Shown piece by piece: positions 26,440 to 34,820 of a stretch of 64,000 nt of DNA. The translations under genes and the position numbers were made by a program. The DNA comes from Candidatus Scalindua japonica (GTDB lineage: Bacteria; Planctomycetota; Brocadiia; Brocadiales; Scalinduaceae). The stretch is taken from NCBI RefSeq assembly GCF_002443295.1, contig NZ_BAOS01000045.1:62001-126000 (forward strand), written 5' to 3'. Position 1 is the stretch's first letter; every line of letters starts with the position of its first letter. Below the pieces are notes generated by a model. That model did no database searches and was not told the DNA's origin. It saw only the letters and a program-made list of their open reading frames with translations.

Positions 26440-27453
26440 ATGAGTATAAATGAAGCTCAAAAGGAAATGAAAATTAATCATCATCAATTTTCTCTTGATT
26501 CATATGAACGTGAGCGTCTATGGGATGAGCGCAGACGTCATTTTGCGGACTACTGTGTCAATCGTTTTCAGTGGTTTAGTTATCCCAAATGGTCTTACGT
26601 TTCTCCATTTCCACTTCATGTAGATTTTGAAGCAAGTTTTAATTGTAACTTGAAATGTCCGATGTGCTTCAGGCCCCATATTGATAAGAAAAATTATGGT
26701 GATATGGAATTTGATCTTTATAAAAAGGGGATTGATGAGTGCGCCGATAATGGTTTGTATTCAATAAGACTAAGTTGGAGGGGAGAGTCTACACTTAATC
26801 CTAATCTCGTTAAGATGGTTGAATACGCTAAAAAAAAGGGCATTAAAGAGGTGTCGTTTATATCAAATGGACGATTGCTTGAAGGTGATCTTACAGAGGG
26901 CTTGATAAGGGCTGGTTTGGATTACATTACCGTATCGGTTGATGGTTTGGAAGAGCATTATAATAAGTTACGTAAACCGAACACATATGAAGAAATTACA
27001 GAAAAACTTCGAGATTTTTATAATCTTAAAAATCGTATTGGTGGTGGGTTTCCTCGTATAAAAATTCAGGCTATCTGGACGTATATAAAACAAGACCCAA
27101 CAGCCTATTATAATCATTTCAAAGATTTTACAGACAAAATTGATTTCGACCCAGAGAATGACTACTCATTGAGTGATGTACCTCAGGATAATGATTTTAT
27201 CTGTCAATACCCCTGGCAGCGTATAACCATTATGTGGAATGGGGAAATACCTCTATGTATATCAGACTGGAATGGTGCTACAGCTATAGGAGATTTAAGA
27301 AAACAAACTATTAAAGAAGTTTGGGAAGGAAGGAAGATGGAGAACTATAGGCAGATACAGAGAAACAGGAAAAGAATGTCTATTCCTTGTTGTAAAAGGT
27401 GTCATAGACCATCCACAGAACAGATTGGTAACAAACCGGAGGGTGAACAATAG
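26440..27453 (+). CDS. Radical SAM/SPASM-type protein (second paralogue)
   Basis: The 337-residue protein has a CxxxCxxC motif CNLKCPMC at residues 69-76, the GE-type motif LSWRGESTLNP near 115 and SVDGLEEHYNKLRKP near 166. The C-terminal half has CISDWNGATAIGDL, IKEVWEGRKM and a final CCKRCHRP. It is related in layout to the protein at 23416 (ISDW and VDWN, IGD, hEIWNSRE/EVWEGRK). It has an AAAGGAC ribosome site. Substrate unknown; context suggests sugar or sugar-amine chemistry. Confidence 0.88.
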   Translation: MSINEAQKEMKINHHQFSLDSYERERLWDERRRHFADYCVNRFQWFSYPKWSYVSPFPLHVDFEASFNCNLKCPMCFRPHIDKKNYGDMEFDLYKKGIDECADNGLYSIRLSWRGESTLNPNLVKMVEYAKKKGIKEVSFISNGRLLEGDLTEGLIRAGLDYITVSVDGLEEHYNKLRKPNTYEEITEKLRDFYNLKNRIGGGFPRIKIQAIWTYIKQDPTAYYNHFKDFTDKIDFDPENDYSLSDVPQDNDFICQYPWQRITIMWNGEIPLCISDWNGATAIGDLRKQTIKEVWEGRKMENYRQIQRNRKRMSIPCCKRCHRPSTEQIGNKPEGEQ

Positions 27454-27813
27454 GCAACCCTTTTGTTCGGAAATTTGCTTGAGAATATGAGTGTCGACCA
27501 TAATGCAGGGTGAAAGAAACCTGGTTTTTCTATTACAGTGGTGATAATATTTGCCGGGTTTATATCTTGGTATTTTGAAAAATCCTTTAAATAAATACTA
27601 TTGAATTTACGGTTACAAATTTAATCGAGACTGATTCAACATTTTAACAAAAGAGCATATATAGCGGTCAGGCTGTTAAAATAAGCCTGTAAGGATGATG
27701 GGAATGTATAGACAGATTCAATCAAAAGGAAAAACAATGGTTGTCCTTTTCTATCAACAATGTTACAAGCTGACTACTGAGCAGATAAGCATTAAATCGG
27801 GAGGAGAAGGATT
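27454..27813. other. Intergenic region within the sugar cassette
   Basis: About 360 AT-rich bases with no gene, repeat or convincing promoter that I can support. It ends with a very strong ribosome site (GGGAGGAGAAGG) for the GTG start at 27814. Confidence 0.45.
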
Positions 27814-29154
27814 GTGAATATTTTATTTGCAAATTTGCATTGGGACTATGGTGAAGACCACACTCAAGAAAACATGAAACCACTTCAATTTCCAACAGGT
27901 TTGGCAATCATTGCGGCAGAGATTAAGAAACACAGAAATGACAATCTTTTTACAATTGATAATTATGTTGCAAATTTAAAAGACGAAGATGTATTTGCTT
28001 TTATCTCTGACCATTCAGTTGATTGCGTGCTTTTATCTCTTTTTTTAGGGAACTATCAGTATCGTTATCTTAAAAAATTTATTAATAATCATAATGAAAC
28101 GTTTTCTTCATGCAAGATTATTATTGGTGGGCCGATGGCTTCTACAATACCTCACCTGATATTAAAAAATACTAAAGGTGATGATGAACAAGTTATTTGC
28201 GTGATTGGAGAAGGAGAAGACACAATTATAGATTTGATGGCATGTCTTGATTCGAATGATGACCTATCCAAGGTCAAGGGTATATGTTTCAAGCGTGGGC
28301 AGAGAATTATTCAGACAGATGCTCGGTCACGATTAAAGAATTTAGATAATCAGCCATATCTTGCGTATGATTTGTTTGAAACACAGACATATGTTGATTA
28401 CGTAAATTCAACAAATCGTTGTTGGGAACTTTGTACAAGTCGTGGTTGTTTTGGGAGTTGTGTATATTGTAAGCTTGTTTTTGGCAGGAAAATTACAATG
28501 AAGTCCGCAGAATCCGTATTAAATGAGATGATTGATTTCTACAAATCTTACGGAGTAAATCGATTTAATTTTGTAGATGACAATTTTCTTAATACAGAGA
28601 AACAAATATGGGAATTCTATAATGTTTTAAAAGAGTGCGATATTAAATTTAAGTGGCGATTTCAGGGTAGAGCTGATCGTTTAGATCCTTCCTTAGCATC
28701 TGCACTGGTAGAAGTAGGTTTATATGATATCTCTTTTGGTATAGAATCTGGATCAATGTTAATTCACAAGGAAATGGACAAGAAGCTTAACCTGGATCGA
28801 GCCAGAGCAAATCTGAAAATGCTTCCTTCAGAACTCGATACACATGCATCTTTTATAATTGGTATGCCAAGTGAATCACACAAAACAATTGAACAGTCTT
28901 TAGAGTTTATCCAGGATGTTGGCGTAAAAAATATAAATGCGGGGATTTTAACTCTCTTTCCTGACACGGTGCTTTATGAGATCGCGAGGTCCAAGGGGTT
29001 GATAACAAATGAAGACGAATACTGTGATAATCTGGGACCAGTTTATGTGTATCCATATACTAATCTTACAGACTACACAGACGATCAGCTAATTAAGTGG
29101 ACTGAAATGATTAGCAATGCAGGAAGTGTAAATAAGGCAAATAATAATGATTGA
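27814..29154 (+). CDS. B12-binding-type radical SAM protein
   Basis: The 446-residue protein has an N-terminal Rossmann-like domain of the cobalamin-binding group (residues 1-170; FPTGLAIIAAEIKKH, KIIIGGPMAS, VICVIGEGEDTI). The radical SAM domain has the cluster motif CFGSCVYC at 212-219, then FVDDNFLNT, GRADRLDP and FGIESGS. The canonical DxHxxG cobalamin motif is not visible, so B12 use is uncertain. Relatives are methyltransferases or mutases acting on natural-product and hopanoid substrates. The GTG start is supported by an excellent Shine-Dalgarno sequence. Confidence 0.85.
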   Translation: MNILFANLHWDYGEDHTQENMKPLQFPTGLAIIAAEIKKHRNDNLFTIDNYVANLKDEDVFAFISDHSVDCVLLSLFLGNYQYRYLKKFINNHNETFSSCKIIIGGPMASTIPHLILKNTKGDDEQVICVIGEGEDTIIDLMACLDSNDDLSKVKGICFKRGQRIIQTDARSRLKNLDNQPYLAYDLFETQTYVDYVNSTNRCWELCTSRGCFGSCVYCKLVFGRKITMKSAESVLNEMIDFYKSYGVNRFNFVDDNFLNTEKQIWEFYNVLKECDIKFKWRFQGRADRLDPSLASALVEVGLYDISFGIESGSMLIHKEMDKKLNLDRARANLKMLPSELDTHASFIIGMPSESHKTIEQSLEFIQDVGVKNINAGILTLFPDTVLYEIARSKGLITNEDEYCDNLGPVYVYPYTNLTDYTDDQLIKWTEMISNAGSVNKANNND

Positions 29155-29266
29155 AGAATTAACATCAGTTATTGATTTTCTAAAAAAGCATAATTATCAT
29201 TCAATCCAGCGGGTTCCACTAAGACAATATCCAATCTTACCTTTATTATTGATAGTTACACAATGA
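29147..29266 (+). CDS. Possible 39-residue small protein between the radical SAM and synthase genes
   Basis: An ATG at 29147 overlaps the last codons of the radical SAM gene, and the TGA at 29264-29266 overlaps the neuB-type ATG by 4 bases. The frame is therefore linked to both neighbours. The product has a charged helix (IEELTSVIDFLKKHN) and a hydrophobic end (YPILPLLLIVTQ). I do not recognise it. It may be a translational coupler, a true small protein, or the truncated start of a lost gene. Confidence 0.35.
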   Translation: MIEELTSVIDFLKKHNYHSIQRVPLRQYPILPLLLIVTQ

Positions 29267-30273
29267 AATCTATACATATAGGAAATAAAATAATAGGAGA
29301 TTGCCATCCAGTTTATGTCATTGCTGAGATTGGAATTAATCACAACGGCGATGTCAGCCTCGCAAAAGAGATGGTTGCGGCGGCATGGGAATCAGGTGCT
29401 GATGCAGTTAAAATTCAAACATTCATTACTGAAAAATTTCTCCATCCAAGCCACCCCGGATTTAATTACGACATTAATGCGGAGCTTCCCCATGAAAAGG
29501 AACTGGAGATATGGGATTTTGCCGGGCAGAATGGTATTAATCTCTTTTCGACGCCTGAAGAATTCCTAAGTCTGGAGTTTATAAAAAAACAGAAACCTGT
29601 CTTAATAAAAATTGCGGCCATGGATTTTAATTATAAGGAATTAGTGCAGAAGTCTGCGTCCCTGGAAATACCGATTATCCTTTCTTCTGGAATGAGCACT
29701 ATGGAAGAAGTATTGCGCACTGTGAGGTGGGTTGAAGAGGCTGGAAATAATGACTATATTGTTCTGCACTGTGTGTCATGTTACCCGTCACTTCCGGAAT
29801 CGTGCAATTTATCAGCAATTCAAACTATGAAAAAAATATTGAATTGCCCGGTTGGTTTTTCCGATCATACGGAGGGTATTCATATACCTCTTGCCGCAGT
29901 GGCTTTAGGGGCAAATATTATTGAAAAACATTTTACTATTGACAGAAAACTACCTGGACCTGATCAAAAGTGCTCGGTGGATCCTGTTGACCTGAAGATA
30001 TTGGTTTCCAATATTCGCGACATAGAATGTGCTATGGGGCATGGTCGCAAGGAACCTGCTCCAGAAGAGCTTGAACCTCGTCGATATAAACGTAGGGGAA
30101 TTTATGCGGCTTCCAATCTGAAGTCCGGAACTGTTTTAGAGAAAGAAAATGTACTGTTTTATGCTCCTTCTACAGAAGGTAGCTGCGTTACTGATTGGCC
30201 TTATATAGGAGGGAGAAGGTTAAAAGGAGATATTGCTAAAATGCATCCTATAAGCCTTAAGGATGTTTACTAA
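29263..30273 (+). CDS. NeuB-family nonulosonic acid synthase
   Basis: The 336-residue protein has the synthase TIM barrel (IAEIGINHNGD near residue 21, GADAVKIQTF near 44, LSSGMSTMEEV near 142, VGFSDHTEGI near 196, EKHFTIDRKLPGPDQ near 224). A C-terminal antifreeze/SAF domain lies from about 275. It condenses phosphoenolpyruvate with a C6 amino sugar to a nine-carbon sugar acid (sialic, legionaminic or pseudaminic type). The sequence alone does not fix which. PseG-like and SpsF-like neighbours argue for a pseudaminate- or legionaminate-like product. Confidence 0.92.
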   Translation: MKSIHIGNKIIGDCHPVYVIAEIGINHNGDVSLAKEMVAAAWESGADAVKIQTFITEKFLHPSHPGFNYDINAELPHEKELEIWDFAGQNGINLFSTPEEFLSLEFIKKQKPVLIKIAAMDFNYKELVQKSASLEIPIILSSGMSTMEEVLRTVRWVEEAGNNDYIVLHCVSCYPSLPESCNLSAIQTMKKILNCPVGFSDHTEGIHIPLAAVALGANIIEKHFTIDRKLPGPDQKCSVDPVDLKILVSNIRDIECAMGHGRKEPAPEELEPRRYKRRGIYAASNLKSGTVLEKENVLFYAPSTEGSCVTDWPYIGGRRLKGDIAKMHPISLKDVY

Positions 30274-30275
30274 AT

Positions 30276-31277
30276 ATGAAAGAAACCATACTATTTAGAG
30301 TAGATGGTGGCAAGGTTTGGGGAATCTCTTTTGGTCATATTTATAGGTCTCTTATTCTTGCTTCCGTTTTGGCAAGAAAAAACAAGATTATCTATATTAT
30401 GAAAAATTACCAGGACGGTGTTTTCTTTGTTAAACAGCAAGGTTATGAAGTTGAAACTATAGGTGTAGATGATGATAGCGATAATTCATTAATTAATTTT
30501 CTAGAAAAATACTCTCCAAAACAAGTCGTTTTTGATCTTCGTTCAATTAAATATAACATGTTTTTTGACTATACACGAGAGAGGCATGTTCAAACTGTTG
30601 TTTTTGATATTCTGGGTAATTGTACAGGGGTACCTGATATTTTGATTAACGATTCTTTTGTTAAGGAATTTACCAAGTATCCTCATTTAACTAATCGTAC
30701 AAAATTATGTCTGGGTCCAAAGTTTTTCTTTACGGAGAGTTTACCTGAAATTATACCCATAAGAGATAATGTAAAAGAGGTAATGATTACAATGGGTGGT
30801 TCCGATCCGGCAGGATTAACATTGAAGATCCTGAGTTCCTTAACAGAATGTTTAACCGCTTATAATGTTCATGTTGTAATGGGGCCGGCTTTTACTGATG
30901 AAGAACAAGTTTCTAATCTTACTGTAAATTTTAAAAATATAAAAATTTATAAAAATCCTGACAATTTTATTGAACTTCTAAGTCAACAAGATGTTGTTAT
31001 TACTGCTGCCGGTCGTACGTTATATGAATGTGCTGGTTTAGGGCGACCTTTAATAGTAGTGCCTACTATAGAATTTGAGGCTTTAAGATCTATAGAATAC
31101 GAACGGTTAACAGGCAGTTTTGATATTGGTCTCTGGGATGTTTCCAGCCCTGAAAAAATAATGAATGCCATGAGAATATATACTGAAAACAAAAATCTTC
31201 GTAGATCAATTTTTAAAACGAGTCGACGTCTGGTTGATAGTCATGGCCTTGAGAGAATTTTGAATTTACTAAATTAA
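30276..31277 (+). CDS. PseG/SpsG-like nucleotide-sugar hydrolase or glycosyltransferase
   Basis: The 333-residue GT-B protein has an N-terminus FRVDGGKVWGISFGHIYRSL, close to the PseG pattern (RxDxGxxxGxGHxxRxxxLA). MITMGGSDPAGLT lies near residue 171 and AAGRTLYECAGLGRPLIVVP near 240. PseG removes UDP from the 6-deoxy amino sugar that is the substrate of the NeuB-type synthase. The usual GxGH is GISFGH here, so catalysis may differ. It starts 2 bases after the synthase gene, which supports joint function. Confidence 0.82.
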   Translation: MKETILFRVDGGKVWGISFGHIYRSLILASVLARKNKIIYIMKNYQDGVFFVKQQGYEVETIGVDDDSDNSLINFLEKYSPKQVVFDLRSIKYNMFFDYTRERHVQTVVFDILGNCTGVPDILINDSFVKEFTKYPHLTNRTKLCLGPKFFFTESLPEIIPIRDNVKEVMITMGGSDPAGLTLKILSSLTECLTAYNVHVVMGPAFTDEEQVSNLTVNFKNIKIYKNPDNFIELLSQQDVVITAAGRTLYECAGLGRPLIVVPTIEFEALRSIEYERLTGSFDIGLWDVSSPEKIMNAMRIYTENKNLRRSIFKTSRRLVDSHGLERILNLLN

Positions 31278-31280
31278 ATA

Positions 31281-33101
31281 GTGATTTGTAAGAAATACTA
31301 TCTTAGTGGAACCTCACTCCTGCCCAAGGGCCGTATTGACCGCAAGGTTGTTTTTCTTTCACAAGCTTGCATAACTGACGCTGTAAAGAGAAGATTAAAA
31401 ATTCGGGATTTTGAAGTCTTGCCGGAAGTTTGGAGTAGCAATGAAAGCTTGGTAGATGTCCATGTGTACCTTGAAAAAATTTACTGGAATATTTCCTTGG
31501 AGATTGGCAAGAGATTAGAGACGATTCATGGGCAGAATTACGGTGCTGGATTCTGGGAGTTACCTATTGGATCCTGGCTGTTTTATTACATACAAATTCT
31601 TTATGATCAATATAACAGAATTGAATGTGCTATCAAGAGGTATGGTAGGGATAATATAACACTTCTGACTTGTAATACTAAAATTACACCATTTGACTCT
31701 TTTCCAAAATTTCCTTATGAATATTTGAAGGACGAACGGCAGGTTTCTGCTCTTTACGGTTTAATAGCAAAAGAGCTGGGTATTACCGTTGCAGGATTTG
31801 AAGATTGCCTTAATCCTGATTTGAATAGCGGAGGTAAGAGGAACAATGTCTTTTTAAAAACAACTTTAAGCAAAATTGTTAATTTAACAATAAATAAATG
31901 TCTTTGCCTTCTTCCGTCAAGGGTCATTAGGGGTGAAATGGTTTTAATTGATCAACCTGTTTTTAGTGGTTTTGCAAATATAGGATTTGCCATTAAATTG
32001 AAGGCATCTTATTTTCATGTATGTGGAAAAATAAAAACACAGTCAAAATCTGTGAATAGAGCAGAGTTATTATCGATTACAGCAGAAGATGGATTTGAAA
32101 AAATTCTTGTCAGTCTACTGCCATTGCTTATGCCCCGTATTTTTCTTGAAGATTGTTTTTCATACATAGATGCTGCTGAGAAGTATAGTAATTATAAAGT
32201 TTACCATTCAAGAAACATTATGTTGTCTAGCATTGTCTTTCAATATGCTGCATCTTTGGGCAGGCTCAAAGGTGCGAGAATCGTTTTTCAGCAACATGGC
32301 GGTGGATATGGTCAACTTAATAATGTGTTTGTAGAGTGTTGGGAACGGAGACAGTGCGATTTTTACATTACCTGGGGATGGAGGGATACGCATTATCCAG
32401 GCGCAAAGACAGTGCCTCTTCCTCAACCTCTACATTCAAAGGTGATGGATACATATAAGCAAAAGAGTGAAATGGCTTTATTTGTGTCAAATTCAACTTC
32501 AAAGCATGTTATGAGGTTTCAAGAATACCCTGGTATGCCACACATGATATATAAGTACCTTGATTTCAAAAAAATTTTTATTTCAAGTCTTGACACTGAT
32601 GTTCGAATGCATTTGTTATATCGCCCACACTTCAACCAGTATGGTTGGTTGGAGAAGGAGCTGGATTTAATAAAAAAATATCCTGAAATAGAGATTAATC
32701 AAAAAGGTAAACTAATAGAGTTGCTGAAAAGTGTCAAACTGTATATATGTGATCATCAGGGCACAAGTTTTATGGAAGCCCTCGTGGTAAATACACCAAC
32801 AATAATTTTCTGGGACAACCAATATGCAAACCGGAAAGGTGCGGAAAGGAGTTTCGACATTTTAATTCAGTCAGGGATTCTTTTTTATGATCCGAAAGAG
32901 GCAGCAAGTAAGGTAAACTTGATCTGGGATGATGTTAAGGGATGGTGGATGCATAAAGACCGACAGCAGGCGCGTAAGGAATTCATTAACTCCCAATGTA
33001 TGATAGATAAAGATTGTTTTGGAAAGTGGGTGGATACATTTAAGAATATTCTTAACAATCCGGGTTATATAAATAGAGAAGATTCTCTGAAAAAACGTTA
33101 A
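31281..33101 (+). CDS. LIC12162-family putative transferase
   Basis: The 606-residue protein starts at GTG 31281, four bases after the PseG-like gene. Features match the LIC12162 group of putative glycan transferases: an N-terminal 'Y.....W...l' region (LPIGSWLFYYIQILYDQYNR), VFQQHGGGYGQLNNVFVECW near 335 and a C-terminal KLYICDHQGTSFMEALVVNT, PTIIFWDNQY region. The latter resembles the GT-B donor site of capsule-type transferases. It may move the nonulosonate-like sugar made by its neighbours. The reaction is not established for the family. Confidence 0.75.
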   Translation: MICKKYYLSGTSLLPKGRIDRKVVFLSQACITDAVKRRLKIRDFEVLPEVWSSNESLVDVHVYLEKIYWNISLEIGKRLETIHGQNYGAGFWELPIGSWLFYYIQILYDQYNRIECAIKRYGRDNITLLTCNTKITPFDSFPKFPYEYLKDERQVSALYGLIAKELGITVAGFEDCLNPDLNSGGKRNNVFLKTTLSKIVNLTINKCLCLLPSRVIRGEMVLIDQPVFSGFANIGFAIKLKASYFHVCGKIKTQSKSVNRAELLSITAEDGFEKILVSLLPLLMPRIFLEDCFSYIDAAEKYSNYKVYHSRNIMLSSIVFQYAASLGRLKGARIVFQQHGGGYGQLNNVFVECWERRQCDFYITWGWRDTHYPGAKTVPLPQPLHSKVMDTYKQKSEMALFVSNSTSKHVMRFQEYPGMPHMIYKYLDFKKIFISSLDTDVRMHLLYRPHFNQYGWLEKELDLIKKYPEIEINQKGKLIELLKSVKLYICDHQGTSFMEALVVNTPTIIFWDNQYANRKGAERSFDILIQSGILFYDPKEAASKVNLIWDDVKGWWMHKDRQQARKEFINSQCMIDKDCFGKWVDTFKNILNNPGYINREDSLKKR

Positions 33102-33191
33102 CCGAATAAATTGTTTCTTATATCTGGTGGTTTCTTTTATCCTTACAACCTAATCGGACGACACTGTTTTAATTTATCTTGAGGCCATATT

Positions 33192-33842
33192 TTGAAGATT
33201 TTAAACAATGAAAAAATATTATGCGTTGTTGGAGTTGCCGGAGGATCATGTTCCGGTAAAGGACATCTTTGTTACCATTTGCGTGCACAGTTAACCGCTG
33301 AGCATTGTTTGATCATTCCAATGGATTGTTACTACAGGGACCTCTCTTATTTGTCCTTAAATGAACGTCATAGGTCCAACTTTGACCATCCGGATGCCAT
33401 CGACTATGAGTTGTTTAGAGAGCACCTGGAGGTGCTCATTTCTGGTGGTGTAGTTTATATGCCTTTGTATGATTTCCATACTCATACTCGCTCCGTTTCC
33501 AGGGAAGAGATTCAAGCAAGGGGGAAGGTGATTCTGGTTGATGGCCTTTTTGCACTGTATTGGTCTGAAATCAGTAAACTATATGATTTAAAGGTTTTCA
33601 TTAATTTAGATTCAGTTATTTGCTTACAAAGGCGAATTAAACGTGATGTTCAATACCGCGGTCGTTCTTATCTAAGTGTAAAAAAGCAGTATTATAAGAC
33701 GGTATTACCTATGTATGAAAAATACATTGCACCTACACAATACCATGCGGATCTCTCTCTGCATGGTGATATGCCAGTGCAGGAGTCTGTAAGGCAGATG
33801 CTGCAGGCTATAAATGCTATTTCAAATGAAGGATCTATTTAG
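33192..33842 (+). CDS. Uridine kinase-like P-loop small-molecule kinase
   Basis: The 216-residue protein starts at TTG 33192 (no better start preserves the strand before the P-loop). Walker A is GVAGGSCSGKG at residues 14-24, where most uridine kinases have GGSGSGKT. MDCYYRDLSYL carries the substrate Asp, FDHPDAIDYELF and VILVDGLFALYW follow, and a lid with RRIKRDVQYRGRS. These define the uridine kinase/phosphoribulokinase family. A glycan-locus location suggests phosphorylation of a sugar or nucleoside rather than salvage, but this is inference. Confidence 0.85.
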   Translation: MKILNNEKILCVVGVAGGSCSGKGHLCYHLRAQLTAEHCLIIPMDCYYRDLSYLSLNERHRSNFDHPDAIDYELFREHLEVLISGGVVYMPLYDFHTHTRSVSREEIQARGKVILVDGLFALYWSEISKLYDLKVFINLDSVICLQRRIKRDVQYRGRSYLSVKKQYYKTVLPMYEKYIAPTQYHADLSLHGDMPVQESVRQMLQAINAISNEGSI

Positions 33843-33877
33843 AAATCAATAGACAAGATAAATGGAGTTAAACAATC

Positions 33878-34741
33878 ATGACAAATAGTATTGAAAAATT
33901 TTATGATGAATGGCATAAAAGCGCAGAATCCAATCGTACGTTGGAGATAAGAGACCGTGATTTGTTGGCAATCGAATATGTAGGGAATTGCAGATCTCTT
34001 CTCGAATTAGGGTGTGGTTGCGGTGTTTTATTAAATAGGGCTTCATCTGCTCAGAAGGCAGGTGCTGACATCTCTGCAGAAGCCATTAAAATTGCAAAAA
34101 AAGAAGTTCATGCTTCAGGCAAAGTAGATTTAAGGGTCGTTAACATCGATAGTGAAAATTTGCCTTGGGAAAGTAATTCATTTGAGGGATGTATGGCTGT
34201 TGAAGTTTTAGAGCACCTTTTTGATCCGGTACATGCACTTGCAGAACTAAATCGGGTACTTGAGAAGAATGGTAAGATTGTTGTCACGATACCAAATAGT
34301 GGTTACTTTTACTATAGATATTATCACCTGGTTACTGGTGGGGTTTCAGATTTTCATGGTAATGGGATGATAGTAGATGAACATATTCGTTATTATTGTG
34401 AACGTCAGATTATGAAGATGATGCAGTTAACTGGATTTGGACATATTAGAATCAAAGGAGTAATGAAGACAGTTGTCAGCACAGAAACTATCCAACAGAA
34501 GAGGGACCGAAAACTCAGTTTTAGAAAACTCCTTCATGCTGTACGCCCAACGCCTGTCAATGTCTTATCCAAGAGTAACAAAATATTTCATCTTTGGAAG
34601 CGATACCCATCTCTTTTTGCTGTTGGTTTAGTCATTGAAGCCAGGAAAGTGGAAGAAAGTAAATTTCGATACAATGCGGCTATAGACCACCAACATCGTA
34701 CGGCTGAATTAGAGAAGCTAAATATAAATTACGTAGATTAG
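33878..34741 (+). CDS. Class I SAM-dependent methyltransferase
   Basis: The 287-residue protein has motif I LLELGCGCGVLL near residue 48, a SADISAEAI segment, motif IV EGCMAVEVLEHLFDP near 110 and LNRVLEKNGKIVVTIPNSGY. This is the UbiE/Methyltransf_11 pattern. Probable substrate is a sugar or carrier in this locus; the sequence does not say which. Confidence 0.85.
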   Translation: MTNSIEKFYDEWHKSAESNRTLEIRDRDLLAIEYVGNCRSLLELGCGCGVLLNRASSAQKAGADISAEAIKIAKKEVHASGKVDLRVVNIDSENLPWESNSFEGCMAVEVLEHLFDPVHALAELNRVLEKNGKIVVTIPNSGYFYYRYYHLVTGGVSDFHGNGMIVDEHIRYYCERQIMKMMQLTGFGHIRIKGVMKTVVSTETIQQKRDRKLSFRKLLHAVRPTPVNVLSKSNKIFHLWKRYPSLFAVGLVIEARKVEESKFRYNAAIDHQHRTAELEKLNINYVD

Positions 34742-34820
34742 ACCATATCTGCTATTCAGTAGTAATTATTAGAGTAGACGTGCTTTGACGCAGTTCATCA
34801 AAACAGGATAAAGAAACATA

